Assembly (NCBI GenBank): GCA_963681505.1
Contig: OY811978.1
Span: forward strand, 4,489,791 to 4,553,790
Length of the DNA stretch: 64,000 bases
Direction of reading: 5' to 3'
Source: Eunapius fragilis
Lineage: Eukaryota; Porifera; Demospongiae; Spongillida; Spongillidae
Position 1 is the first letter of the stretch. Each line of letters opens with the position of its first letter. A model generated the notes under the pieces. That model had not been told where the DNA came from. It did no database searches and saw nothing but the letters and a program-made list of their open reading frames with translations. Of the stretch, positions 31,991 to 45,261 are shown one piece after another. The position numbers were made by a program, and so were the translations under genes.

Positions 31991-32504
31991 GTTGCTTGCT
32001 CGAGAGGTTGGCCATTTGGTGTGGTTAAAATCCTAGAAATACTAGTGGGACATCTATTAAATCTCATATATCCTACTGGAACTTATCAAACTATTATGAC
32101 CAAAAGCACTGTATATTGCATGTCACGTAGTCTCACTGAACTATCTCCTTTAGAACATCATAATAGATTATGTCCCTAGAGCTATGCAATGTGGTGCACA
32201 CATTATTCCTGACCTTTCAGCTCATCATCCTACAGTAGTCACACCTCTGGATTTTGGGACAGATGTTTGTCCTTTACTTAATCCAATTGACAATTACCAC
32301 TATGGCCTCCTTAACACTTGAAGTGCATGCTAGCAACATGTACACGTACATTTACATGGGAACACTCTCAGCCTTTTGACCTGTTTGTAGGATTGCTAAG
32401 CCAATCACAGTGTGACAGTGATATTTCATGAAACATCTATATTGCAATCATGACCATTGCATTGCAAACCTACTATCTAATCATCACCATCTTATGTGAG
32501 GACA

Positions 32505-32905
32505 CAGCTTAATGCGAAGGCATAGGGCTGAATGTGAAGGCATAGGGCTGAATGTGAAGGCATAGGGCTGAATGTGAAGGCATAGGGCTGAATGTGAAGG
32601 CATAGGGCTGAATGTGAAGTCATAGGGCTGAATGTGAAGGCATAGGGCTGAATGTGAAGGCATAGGGCTGAATGTGAAGGCATAGGGCTGAATGTGAAGG
32701 CATAGGGCTGAATGTGAAGGCATAGGGCTGAATGTGAAGGCATAGGGCTGAATGTGGAGGCATAGGGCTGAATGTGAAGGCATAGGGCTGAATGTGAAGG
32801 CATATGCATAGGGCTGAATGTGAAGGCATAGGGCTGAATGTGAAGGCATATGCATAGGGCTGAATGGTGAAGGGTTAGATGTGAAGGCATAGGGCTGAAT
32901 GTACA
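32505..32905. repeat. 20-bp minisatellite (about 19 units)
   Basis: The unit is GGCATAGGGCTGAATGTGAA with few variants. Because 20 is not a multiple of 3 and the unit has no minus-strand stop in any phase, all three minus frames stay open and encode the same 20-residue cycle in rotated register. Confidence 0.95.
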
Positions 32906-33032
32906 TGTATGTAATATGGTTGTAATTTGGAGTCCATGCTTGATATTGGATTGTTGGTGGTGGACATGTATCAGTAAAAAAAATTGTCCAATCATTACGT
33001 CAATTCTTGTTTAGTAAAAATTAAAAAAGTAA

Positions 33033-34260
33033 TTATGATATTACAGAGGGATAGTCATTCAATCTCTCTATTGAGGAGCATACTTGTAAACATCTAGCAC
33101 AGACCCGTACTTTACCACCATCTTTAGTGTATCTTCTCATTATACATGGCATATTTTTTATCCACACATAATGCGCTTTATTTTCATTTATTTTCTTTTT
33201 CTTATTTCCATTTGTATCTCTTTCTTCTAATAGCAATAAATTAATTTCTTTGGTTGATACATTATTTGAAACATAATATAAATCTCGGCTTATCAATTGG
33301 TCCTTCAACATCATATCTAAAAACATTTATGGATAAATTATTTAATTCTTCAAGCTTTTTAACATCTTTTAAAGTTGCCGGAAAATTCACTCCTTCCAAT
33401 TTCAAATCATTTGCATATACTCTATATGAATATATTCTATTAGAATTTTTATCGACAGAATATAGCGCTGATAGTACCGCCCACTTTAAGCATTCATTAT
33501 CATCATTCTGTACATTAATAACACTTCAAGCTGGTACCTCTTAAGGTGTTGGTATATAGCTAGAACCTTTTAATGGATTATATTTACCAATCTCTATTAA
33601 TAGTCTATCAATCGAATCTAGCGTCCAACCACTGCCCATACCAACATAACGATCATTACGATCTAAACGCTGCTCAAATCCTAAATCAGTATTTTTCCCA
33701 ATCTCATCAACATTAACACAAGTTAATGCTTTTGTATAATGAGTGACAATTTTTTCTGTTTTTCCATTATCATCATTATCATCAATCCTGCTATAGGTAA
33801 CATTAAATAATATGTAAAATTTGATTGGCCCGAGTTCATCTAATTGATCTGTCACAAATATAATAACCTTTGGCCTCATGATATCAATAAAGGCGACAAT
33901 TGATCCATTAAATTCAAAATTCTTTTCTTCTAGGTTAATATCATATATGCTAAGAGCATTTTTGGCAGAGGCTGCTAAAAGTAAGGTAAAATCTAATTTA
34001 TTAATTTCTTCTATTAAATGCTCTTTTGTAAGCTTTACATTAGGCTTTTCAATAGGGACGCCAACAGGCTTTTCAATAGGTGTGTTAACAGGCTCTTCAA
34101 TAGGTGTGTTAACAGGCCGGCGTGTTAACAGACTCTTTCTCCATTTCTTCAACATTGGCATACAAATCTCCTTCCTGATTTCTTACTGGCTTATTTACAG
34201 GCTTATCATTAAATTTTATTAGATCATTCTCTGTGGCTTTCACAACTACTTTATCCTTAT
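33033..34260 (-). pseudogene. Polinton/Maverick-type DNA polymerase B gene, N-terminal remnant
   Basis: Three minus-strand pieces occur in order. Piece 34,161-33,541 ends in GSGWTL and GSSYIP, preceded by a repeated TPIEEP/PIEKP linker. Piece about 33,534-33,251 begins INVQNDDNECL and follows after a stop. Piece 33,326-33,033 carries HYVWIKN and a C-x2-C finger and lies in a different frame. These motifs and their order are familiar from the region upstream of the polymerase core in Polintons and adintovirus-like elements. Stops and a frameshift break the gene, and no exonuclease or palm motifs are seen, so it is a non-functional fragment. The pieces are described only as found. Confidence 0.6.
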
Positions 34261-34261
34261 T

Positions 34262-36114
34262 AACTTAATTTTTAATTTGCTTTTGAACTCCTTTTCTAAT
34301 CATTTTCTAGGTTTATATGTTGGTAGTGGGTGATCTATTAACGGATTATTTAAAACTATCATTAGATCACTTATTTCTTTCATTTGCCTGACTTTCTTTG
34401 AAATTCCAGGCGTCCTAGCTATGCAGTCTACAGTTCTAGCTAGCGACATTTCTAAGATATACTGTGAAATTTGTTTGCGATCGAACTTCGCTCTTGGAAC
34501 AAACAGTTAAGCAGCTTGAGTCTCGCTTGGAAACAACCGATGGTGTTGCATCTGGTAAAAAGACATCTAGCGACGGAGGCTTATACACCACTTGCTCTCC
34601 AGGTCAGTCAACCCTGCCGTATACATTCGCGCGCTGATAACAGTATTTACATTTACAGGCAAAAATCAGAAGGGTATACATGCTTCATTTGGAGAGGACT
34701 GCCATTTGAAAACAGCCGAGCCGTCGCGTGAGTGAATTTGTATAAACCGTGATTTAATTATGTTTGCTTTGGTTCTTGTAGTATTTCAAGTCCTCATAAC
34801 CGTATGGTTGTGGACAAAATATCCACGGAAATCGGCACTGATTTTGACAAAAGTGATATAAGTGGTCCGTTATTGTAATATTGCAACTTGCATGCTTGGT
34901 ATAATCTCGTATATATGTCATTGCTTTTCTGAATAGTTGGTGTCGCAACATACAGAAAGAGTCTTCGACGTGAGAGCACGGAACTCCAAACGAAGAAAAT
35001 ACTTGTTCGGTCAAAGCAACAACGAGTAAGTACATGCATTTTCGTTCATGCGTGCATGTACATGTATTACCCATGCACGTATTTTATATATACTGCACAT
35101 GCAGAATTGGGAGAGACGCTCAAAACACCTATCAGGAGTTTTGGAGTTTATATCCTAATGTCAGAAAAAGAAGATGGAGAAGGGTCCGCCATAATTTGTC
35201 GTAGGAGGCCAAGTAGGAGATCACTAGAGCTCAATGACTTGATGGATTATCTCGACAGAAGAGCTTATGGACTAGTACTGTTCATCGAAGCAAGCAAGGA
35301 AGCAGCGTGTTTTGGGCTCTCCGGTGTCACTGCCTACTCCTGATGGGCTTCTGCCGTGGATGGTGGACGTGCATACTGAATAGAAGTTTTTATAGAACAT
35401 TTGTGCTTAAATTTTTTTCAGTTGTACAATGTAAGTATTTTTTAAAAATTCCTGGCGAATGCGAATTAAGTGAACGAAGAAAAGCAGCATGGGTTTTCAT
35501 ACAAATGTCCGGACGAAATAAACTAATATCAGCGAAACGTTACCCTGGCAATGTCCGGACAAGTACAAATTGTGTAAACAAATATGGGCGGGATATGTTG
35601 CTGAGTACTTGATATAACAGATGTAACCGCAATAAAATACTCATAGATATACACCGGGTACACTAGTTATACATAAACGAATACACACCATTGTAGCTTT
35701 CTTCATGCCTCTTATCAAATACAAAAGAATTGTTTTGAATGGCGTAATCGGGGAGCTCCGGACCTTCCAATCAATGCAATAATATCGGTTTAATTTACTC
35801 AGCAATTAAAATTGAAGTTTGGTATTGTGCGCGCAACCCTTTTCCCAAAAGTGTGCATGAATCTTATCTTTGCATTGTGTTTACGCATTGTGTTTACGCT
35901 CATATTGCGCAGTGCCTCAGAGCACTACTACAAAACACCATTAGTTGATATCGGAACCTGCTTCTATACCGCAGACACTTCAACGATTTGGCATCCACGA
36001 GAAAGATTTTTTTTTTTTAAAATGAAATAATAGTTACGTAATCAACAATCATAAACCGTGCAACTGTTCAATTGTGTGTCAGCGTGTGCACGCCGAGTGC
36101 GTGCGTGCGTGTGT

Positions 36115-36192
<78 letters not shown>

Positions 36193-36265
36193 TATTCTTA
36201 AATTGCACTGTTTTGTGTATCTCACGCGTAACGTGTTAATCACGGTTTAATGTTTAAATGATCAC
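34262..36265. other. Mostly unassigned region, possible exons
   Basis: On the plus strand, 34,478-34,600 has a coiled-coil-like frame (LLEQTVKQLESRLETTDG) ending at a GTCAGT donor, and 34,660-34,729 follows an ACATTTACAG acceptor, so a two-exon gene fragment is possible. The open segments at 35,101-35,340 and 35,430-35,612 have no recognised family. A GT microsatellite lies at 36,107-36,188. Confidence 0.3.
36107..36188. repeat. (GT)n microsatellite
   Basis: About 35 nearly perfect GT dinucleotides preceded by GC-rich GTGCGTGCGTG. Confidence 0.95.
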
Positions 36266-36305
36266 GCGTTACCCTTTGGGAACGAATGTTCCCCAAGGGT
36301 AACGC
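36266..36305. other. Short hairpin, 40 bp
   Basis: GCGTTACCCTTTGGGAAC pairs with GTTCCCCAAGGGTAACGC with few mismatches around a 4-base loop. A related GTTACC-GGGG-AAC string lies at about 36,787-36,810. It may be the relic of a small palindromic transposon or a structured RNA; nothing decides between these. Confidence 0.5.
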
Positions 36306-36854
36306 AGATTGATGGCTTGTATTTGTCATTGTACTATAAGTAGAAGATCGATTAACTGGCACGTGATGAACACAACTCTTCACTTTCTCCGCCTGTGCTC
36401 TTTCTTGATTTCCGACGTTGAGTTCGTCGCCGCTTGTCACCGTTATTTAAGGTATTCTCTGTTGAAATCGATGGCGCAATGATTTACCAGTACGATTCAA
36501 AGTATGCAGTAATGTGCAGGAGGAAGTATGTGCATGCCCGTATTTTCAAGGAAAAGAACAATGGACACTTCTACTGTGTGACGTGCAGTCGGCCAACAGA
36601 TGGCTTTGTTGTGACTGTAGTTTGCGGTCAGAACGTCTAGAGGATCCCGGTATGCGGCCACAAGCTAGGAAGGATCCCAATATATGGTCTGATATCAGGA
36701 ACATGAAAACTCCACACTCTGAAAAAGATTTAATCATTACAATGTGTATTCCAACCATTTTTCAAAACTTGATTATTGGGACCATGGTTACGTTACCCCC
36801 GGGGGAACGTGATGCTTGCGCAGATAGACATTGTTGTATCTACCATACCATTAG

Positions 36855-36977
36855 GACATTGCGAATCCTACCAGTTTCAATGTTTTAATGGAACTATCCG
36901 CTGTGTTGATTCAACCTATGCCTGCAATAACATCACCCATGATTGCAGTGACAATAGCAATGAGAAGTCGTGCTCAT
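36855..36977 (+). CDS. LDL-receptor class A domain exon
   Basis: The exon lies between a CCATTAG acceptor and a GTGAGT donor and is 123 nt, phase 1-1. It encodes one LDLa module: six cysteines, FQC, the calcium-binding pattern D-C-S-D-N-S-N-E and a final C. Such modules occur in extracellular parts of receptors and matrix proteins. Flanking exons of the same gene were not identified; the open segment at 36,434-36,650 may belong to it. Confidence 0.6.
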
Positions 36978-37204
36978 GTGAGTTTTAAAAAATTGCTGTA
37001 TAGAATTGATAGTTCAGCTCTATGACTTTGAAGATCATTCAGACCAGTGTGCATACGTGCAGGCCGTCCATCCACACAACTAGGTTCAAGTTATAAGGTA
37101 TAATTACCCTGCCTTCAACACAACGATGCCGACAAAATTCCCAGAGTAAGTCATTCATTGGAACTGATTAGAATGTGCATGCATTGAATTTCGTTGCAGC
37201 AGTC

Positions 37205-37296
37205 AATAAGGTTAGCCATCATCATCAGAGCTAGCCACCATCATCAGAGCTAGCCACCCTCATCAGAGCTAGCCACCATCATCAGAGCTAGCCATC
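37205..37296. repeat. 19-bp tandem repeat
   Basis: About five copies of AGCCACCATCATCAGAGCT with small variations. Confidence 0.85.
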
Positions 37297-37299
37297 GTG

Positions 37300-39100
37300 C
37301 TAACCATATGGGGAAGCACCATTGATCAGCAGGGATTTTAGGACCATCAAATATACTAGTGCCTGTTAGCTCATGCGATATTTTTAAGTTCACACTCAAA
37401 TCAAATGAACCATCTGATGTTTACGTCAGAGGAAAATCCCATATGAAAATATTGTAACAAACTTCACTTAGTCTTTGTGTATACTGCAAGGTCCCTGCCA
37501 GAAACAATGGAAGCATCGAGGGACTTGCTGCAGTACTAGTCTCTGTGTAAGGAGCTCATTTGCTATTACTGTGCTACCATAACAGATAACGGCTTTGAAA
37601 ACACTGATGGTTATCATCCACAATGCTCTAAATGCTTGGACAGATGAAAAGAAAGTAAAATTTGTTTTGTACTGTCAGTTTCATTCTCATGTGTTGTTGA
37701 TGTATGTATTTGATGTTTATGTGTAGCATTGTGGGTTTATGGGATAAAATAGCAATGGGAGGCCCCAACGTTGTGACCATCTGATAAATATTTAGGTGGC
37801 TATTCCATTCAACGATTGGGCTCAGTCCAGTGATGAAGTTGAGGTACCATGTGGAGACTAAATTAAGGAGCCATGCCTAACCTCAGTGTCTGATGGTAGG
37901 TTTAATCAAGGTATGCTGCCACACCCAAACTCATCTGATGGCTATGTAGGTGAGTATACATTTCACAAGTGGGCTCAGCTCAGGGATGGAATGGAGATAT
38001 CAGGTGGAGTCTAGAGCAACCTGACCACACTGTCTGTAGATCAGATGAAAATATGTTGCTACACCCACCCAGCATAGTGACCATTGGATGGCTATTTAGA
38101 TGGGTATGTCTGTTGAGAGATTTCTTCAGGCTCCCAGCAAACAAAGCTTGGTTCCTGTCTTTGTCAGCCAAATATACGCTTCCTGGCTGTGGTCCCTCAT
38201 ACAACATGGGCTTAGGCTTAGCTTACACAGGGAGAGAGTGGCTGTCAGTGAGATGGTGGCTAGGTGTGGAAGAGCAATTCTGTCACGTATGTCTGTTGCC
38301 ATTCCATCTGAGCTTTAGAGTGGAGATGAGCCATGGTCTTACCATAAAGTATCAGCTCTTCTTACTTTACTCTTTCTAGCATTGTTAAGCTAGGATAAAT
38401 GTTTGCTGTAATGAAAATGTAAGTTAAAATAGCCACCAACTTGGCTGTACTTCGCTTTGACCAAGTGAATATATTTATTAATTCTCACTACTGCTAGAAA
38501 TTGGTTTATGATATGGTTTCAATATCCATAGGCTTGTTGTACCAGCACATATATATATATATTTTTGTATCATAATTATGATATATAAACTTAAGGCTTT
38601 TAAAAAGCTTGTTTCTCGTAACATTTTAACATACTGTAGGCTAAAATATGGCAACCTGGAGTGTGCTCAGCAAAAGGGAATAATTTCTCTGCTATGGTGT
38701 ATGGGACATCACCCTACTTCAAATGATAATTTCAATATTTAGTAACCACTAATTATTGTGGTAAAAAACTAAAACCATACATACTTTCCTGGCATTATTT
38801 CCTAAATTGTTTTATATATTCATACAAACCTACCAACAGACAGTGGAGTTAGGCATGCCTCCTTGCTCTAGACTCTACCTGGTATCTACACTCCATCCCT
38901 GGGTTGAGTGGAAGCATGGGAGTGGGTTAAACCAAGGCAGACTCAGTTGTGATAAAGTGAGGCAAGGTGACCTTGGAGTTCTAAAATGCAACTACCATGC
39001 TGTCCAATGGGCCTAGGCCTGGCAAAAGTGGGGCTATGAAGATCCCCATACATGGCAAGAAACAGAATTAAGGTCTCAGCATCTAATTCTCATTCCAAGC
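37300..39100. other. No gene recognised
   Basis: Open segments around 37,969-38,379 lack recognisable domains. Similar phrases (GATTGGGCTCAGTCCAGTGATG near 37,820 and GTGGGCTCAGCTCAGGGATG near 37,970, both followed by a GTGGAG stretch) suggest an old internal duplication of about 150 bp. Confidence 0.4.
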
Positions 39101-39105
39101 ATACC

Positions 39106-39290
<185 letters not shown>

Positions 39291-39299
39291 ATCTCTCTA

Positions 39300-40440
39300 A
39301 TATCCCCAACAATATCATCTTTCTCCTTTCACCCTCCCTCTCATTTATGTAACAAGTTATGTGCATGTATGGCATCATCCTTAGGGGAACTTGCATGCTC
39401 ACCAGTTAGACATGGAATGAACTTAGAACGAATCACACCTTCCAAGTTCACAGAGATTGACAGAGATGCGGAGAAACACACGCCAACACGAAACACTTGC
39501 ACAACAAATCACAGAATGAATCAACACATGCCACCCATGCCTTATAATCGGAGTCCGAATGTTCTGGACATGAAATCCTAGAAATGTTCGACCTTTAACC
39601 TTACATCACAACAGCACTGCAATCACAATGTCCATCAACAGTTCATGTATTATGGGTGTGGCCCAGAGGCTGTCCATGATGTTGGCATGGACACTTCACC
39701 CAGCTGCAGATACTTTGCACTAGGCCTACTAGGACAACATACATTCTGTGCAGACTGATGCCCGACAATATTATATACATGTATATGTTCTTTTATTTTG
39801 AGAGCGCCTTGGAGGCGGGACTATATTGCAAGGGTTGCTGCAGCAATCATAGGTGGGGTATTCTGGGCTGGACTGCTCCAGAGGATGTTTTACCATGCGG
39901 TCGTGATCAGCTGCTGTGTGTGGCGTTCATCAAAAGGGAAGGTGTCTATCCACTACTGGTTTTCACCCATAACAAAAAGGTGAGCCTTTATGGTCTTGAG
40001 AAGTACAGAGTGTGTTTAATGCTTCTGAAAACTCTTTACCAAGAAGCAGCCACACACTCTGCATAGCTCAATCATCTTCGGTGCTTGTGCATCTATTCAA
40101 ACCTACGGAAAATACTCTTGCCCTGATCTATGGTGAAACAAAAAAAATGTGGCTACTTACGTTTTTTGCATAGTATAGAACTGAAAAATGGCCAAAAGAA
40201 ATAACTCACACCTAGTGCATTGATGGTTTCGTATATAGCTATGGTCGAGTGTTTTCAAAAGTCTTTTCGTTTCTCACAATGTGTGAACAGCTGTCGTTTA
40301 ATGAGAATAAAATTTTGGCGGTTCGTGCGTGAATTACGGTATCTTGTCAGCCGCGCAAACATCCCGGCCGCAGAGAGATCGAGGTAGCTAGGTCGAGGAA
40401 GTGAGTTACAAATACATGCACTTCCCCCAGCGCGGGTACA
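39300..40440. other. No gene assigned; one possible exon
   Basis: The plus strand is open at about 39,790-40,065 in two overlapping frames with mixed hydrophobic composition. No family, start or splice context is convincing. Confidence 0.3.
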
Positions 40441-41106
40441 TGTCGGGCGAAGGCGGGGGTGGGGGGGGGGGGGGGGGGGGGGGGGGGTTGACAATATGCG
40501 GTTTTCAAAAGCATTCTTTCCAGGCCAACGAACTTCCCACATTCTAAGTATACAATGGCGTACAAAGGAACAATGAGCGAGCGTGCGATCAGGCGGTGGT
40601 GTGCTATGTTGCTAACGCCGTATCTGTATGCTATGCAATCCATGAAAGAAATATGATACACGAAAGTGAGAATATATTGCTGAACAAAAAAGCGCCGCGC
40701 GTGGTTAGAAATGGACATATTCTTACAATCTTCACTGGCTGGTTTTACTATTGCCTTGCTATTTCAAAAGGTCAGCGCACCCTGTATAGTAGTTGCCGAT
40801 GTATCACCTCCTAGAATTTTTGTAGTAGTTACGCTAACTGTAAACTTGGACATAGTCATAGGGTACCAGTTGAAGCCTCACGCAGCCAACAACCTGATGT
40901 AAATAGAGTGTAGAATGCGCTTGATTTAACAACTTTTCCAAAGAGAGGGGCTAATTATGAATTCATGTCTCGCTACGAAAGTACAATGTGTGTGGATAGT
41001 TCGTAAAGAATAAATTATTATTTTTTTAACACGTAGGGTTGTAACAGAGATAATATATATATAATCTCTGGTTGTAACCTCCCATAGTAAAAAATAAAAT
41101 AATAAT

Positions 41107-44100
41107 GTCATGTTGCCGATGCAGTGGTCGCTACGCTCGCTGTAAGGGTGTTCGTGTGCAAAGGGAAACACCCCGTGTTTAGATTGTTACGCCGAACGTT
41201 ATGGGAGGTGTAGGAATCTAACTGGACACTCCACGTCTCCTTCCCTGCCGTCCACCACAGCGCCAACTGCATGCATTACCTCCGTTTTCACCGCCATCCT
41301 CTCCTGAATTGTCCCTCCCTACGTCACCACAGAGTCGCTCGTCCCAGCCCCAATACTCGCAACCCTCACCGGTCCTGTCCAGTCCTTCGTCTTTACCTAA
41401 TTCACAGCAGCTGCCCGCACCACCTCTGTCGTCACTGACCACGCGACCGCTTTTGTCTCCCGCATCGTCCGAGTCACAACAGACCCCACCGATCTCGTCA
41501 TCCTCAACAACACAACACCCTTCCCTACCCCAGCCAGATACATCGCCCATCCGATCATCTGCAATTGAATCCTCTCAGCAGCAGCTGCCCGGCCCCTCAC
41601 ATAGGCCTACTGCATATTCACCACTGCAATCACCAGCCAACCGAAATAATAATTTTCACCTCCACGCTCGTCTTCCTTGGCTGTCCCCGTCAGAAAGCAA
41701 TGCACTGTTGATGGCTGCCAAGCTATGGTTGCCCCCATCCATGTGGCGCAACCACATGTCCCTCCATGCCAACGGAGCTCTCCCTGGAGCTGGGCATAAA
41801 CAGGTTTTGTTGGCACAAAACCTGTTTATGCCCACACTGCTACCAGTTAGTAGCCAACTCCAGACATTCTACCCACTTGCAACAGTGCACACCGAGCACA
41901 GAGCCAGATCGTCAACACTTCACACTCACTCCCTTTGATACAAGATTCTCAGACCAATCAGGAGCTTCCGACTTTTGCAGAGGTGTGTCAGCTGAACCAC
42001 CCAACACTGCGCATTGTACCAGCTAAAGCCAGACCTGCCTTTACACGGGCATTGTCTTCAACTCTGAAAGACATCCTCCTTCATAACACAGAAGAGGCAT
42101 GGTTGAAGCTCTTCATGCTCTCAAAGTGTGTCCTCCCTTCTCTTAAACACAAAGGAGTCACCAACCTCCACACACCTATTGAGTCTCTCTGCAAGCTTTG
42201 GCTTGACAATGACCTGATCACCCTCTGGGCAATGGCAAAAAAACAGGGCCAATGACCTCAGCTCTACAAAGGGCCACCTCACATCTAACAACACCAAACG
42301 AACTGTCTCCTCTGCTGTTTCCCTGGGCCAAGCAGAATTACTGGGCAAAGCCTGCCAAATTTTTTTGTCCAATGGCACTGCTCCAATCACTGACACCACG
42401 TTACACTTGTTACAAGACAAGAATCCTTCCTGCCCAGTTCGTCTGTCTCCTGTATCGTCTTCTGAACCTGTTACACGCAGTCCTTCCTTTGACATCCTCC
42501 TCATTCTGAAATCTTTCCCAAAGGGCACCTCTGCAGGCCCCTCAGGACTATCTGTGCAACATTTGCTGGATGCAACTTCCACTTACCAATCTGTGCCACC
42601 CTACAAGGAGTTGTTAATGTCTTGGCATCTGGTAAGGCCTCTAACACCCTTCTTAGCCGGTGCTAAACTGATTGCCCTAAATAAAAACAATTCCGGGGAA
42701 AGTAGTGCGCTCACTGATGTTAGACCCATTGCTGTTGGTGAAACTCTACGCAGACTGACATAAGTAAGTGCATCTGTGCAATAATGAGGGATAGGTTTTT
42801 GCCCTTTTTCCAACCATCTCAGTTTGGTATAGCATGCAAGGCAGGTGCAGAGAAAGTTGTCCAGTTTGAGAAAGTGCATAGAAAATAGCTGGGAGAGTGG
42901 AGACTTTGCAGTTTTCAAGGTGGATATGTCAAATGCGTTCAATAGGGTATCCAGACAGGCTGTCCTTGATGAGTGCAGTCTCTTCTTTCCTGAATTGCTG
43001 CCCTGGGTGTCATGGTGCTATGATTCACACTCCATTCTGTGGCACCCCAAAGGTACAAATCAGCTCACAGTCAGGTGTGCAGCAAGGGGACCCGCTGGGC
43101 CCAATGCTGCCTGCTCTTGTTCTTCGAAAGCTTGTTCCAGCATAGAAGCAGATGACGGGTGCTTTGACCTAAGTCTTAATTTGTGGTATCTGGATGATGG
43201 CGTGCTCGCAGGTGAGAGGTCGGCAGTAGTGCGTGCCCTGCATTTGATTGAAGAGCTGGGGCACATTTAGAGCTTCACATCAAAATTTCCAAATGTGTAA
43301 TGGTCAGCAAGAATGGCAACTCCCATTTTCCAGATACAGTAAAGTCCTCCATCCTTCCTAATTTGGAGATCCTGGGGTCACCAATTGGGGACTTCATATA
43401 CTGTTCCCGATTCTTTGCTAAGAAACGCAGCCGTTTTAGGGCTTTGCTGAGAGCTTTAACTGATGTCTCTGCTGTTGACCTCCACGTTGCCATTTCACTT
43501 CTCCGCATGTGTGGTGGTTATTGTAAGTTTGTTCATCTAGCTAGAACCATACCTACAGGCCTCTGCTCTGACTCTCTAAAGCTGTTTGATGAAGAGGTGA
43601 GACATTGCTTTGCTTCTTGCCTAGCAGTAGATGTGCCTGACACTCAGTGGCATCAAGCTCAACTTTGCCCTAAGCTAGGTGGGCTAGGCCTTCACTCCCT
43701 CTCTCTTCACTCATGTGCTGCCTTTATCTCTTCACTAGCAGCCTCAGACTTAGGGAGCCCAGACAACATTCACCTACAGCAAGCTGTTTCCCATTTTAAC
43801 ACCCAGGTTTCTCCACAGGATTCTCTTACTGTGGAGGCAGTGCTTAACACTCCCCCTCAACAGAAAGCCCTATCTTTTAAACTTGACACCCACATGTTCC
43901 AAGCTCTAGTTTCTTCTGCTTCACCATGCAAGTTCTTGGATCTCTGCCATCCCCTCTGTAGGCTTGAACATGCACCTAGATTCAGAAGTGTGCCAAGTGG
44001 CTATCAGATGGTGGCTAGACCTCGACACATCATCTGCTTCTTCTTGCCCCGTCTGCCCTGGGGCCGTACTTGACCCTCTTGGCCACCATGCAACCTCGTG

Positions 44101-44678
44101 CCAGCATGGTGGAGATGGGGTTCACCCATCACAACCACCTTAGGGACACCTTTGCCGAACTCTGCCACCAAGCTCACCTGCCTGTAAGGGTTCCAGAATA
44201 TGGTTCCAGCTGATGTGTTGGTTCAGGGTTGGGATAGAGGCAAGCCTGCTGCCTTTGATATAACGGACACTTCACCCCTCACTCCTGCCACCTTAAGAGA
44301 TGCCAGTACTTCCTCAGGGGCAGCAGCCCATGCTGCAGAATGTAGAAAACTTTCCACCAATGATGCCAGGTGTCAGGAGCTGGGGTGGGTGTGCATCCCA
44401 CTGGCCGTAGAGACCTTTGGGCATTGGGGGAAGGAGGCCCAAAACGTGTTCTCATGCCTGGCATCTTTATTGTCCATCCACCAAGGTCGCTCCAAATCCA
44501 TTGCCCTGTTTGATATCTACAGCAGAATGAACATGGGTCTAGTTAGATCAATATCCAGGGCCATCATGGGCAGGGTAGTAGTTCTTTAGAACATGTGTAG
44601 TGTAGTGCAGTGTAGTGTAGTCTTTGTTCTTGTGAGTGGTGTACTATTTATTCATGTAAATAATCAGAAGCATCAATA
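41107..44678 (+). pseudogene. RLE non-LTR retrotransposon copy H, near full length
   Basis: This is the counterpart of copy G. Order: 5' UTR from CATGTTGCCGATGC; S/P-rich N-terminus (41,309-41,600) and zinc-finger region (41,700-42,026, scrambled by frameshifts); linker (42,250-42,763); RT with DMSNAFNRVSRQ (about 42,920) and YLDDG (about 43,190); thumb and connector (43,300-44,073); endonuclease tail with VLVQGWDRGKPAAFDITDTSP (44,200-44,589). It shares with copy G the deletion before the RPAD motif but has its own frameshifts. The pentamer array is reduced to about six units after the stop codon. Confidence 0.85.
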
Positions 44679-44690
44679 ATAATTAAAAAC

Positions 44691-44950
44691 AAGTAAAGAA
44701 AAACATTCTCTGACGAGAAAGTTGGTGGGATATAGGAATTGGAGGCAAAGGTGGTGTAAAAAGGAGGGGAACAAGGTTTTGAGAAAAGGCTAATGAGACA
44801 AATTAAAATTCTATATTTAGCACTTCTTTTGGTTCGTTACATTTACACGTGCTAAATATAGGATTTTGGTCTCATTAGCCTTTTCTCAAAACCTTGTTCC
44901 CCTCCTTTTTACACCACGTTTGCCTCCAATTCCTATATCCCACCAACTTT
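44691..44950. mobile_element. Foldback MITE, copy 4 (one end deleted)
   Basis: It starts AAGTAAAGAAAAACATTCTC and is complementary to itself, but stops at CCCACCAACTTTC without the last ~30 bp found in the left-arm partner at 20,714-20,989. Confidence 0.8.
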
Positions 44951-44979
44951 CATCATTTTTTATCGATTATTAATACTAG

Positions 44980-45227
44980 CAAGGGCAACCCCCCCCCCCC
45001 CCCCCCCCCCCGCCCCGCTTCAATTACCGTCGAGAATTCTAACTCGTCGTCTCGACTTTGGAGGTATTCCTCTCATTGTTTAGCACTCCATATTACATAC
45101 TAATGATTACGTATATCTGCTTTATTCCTATATTTACCTGAAGATGACCTTCCAGGAGATTCTAAAGCGATTGGTATAACTTGCGCTCTTTAAAACCATT
45201 CCTATCCCGAGTTGTACTCGCGCGAGA

Positions 45228-45261
<34 letters not shown>

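Noticed and set aside
40347..40718. Conserved frame ILTFVYHISFMDCIAYRYG present in both arms
   Set aside because: Short, no splice or start context beyond the shared duplication, interrupted by a poly-C tract; conservation is explained by the inverted repeat itself.
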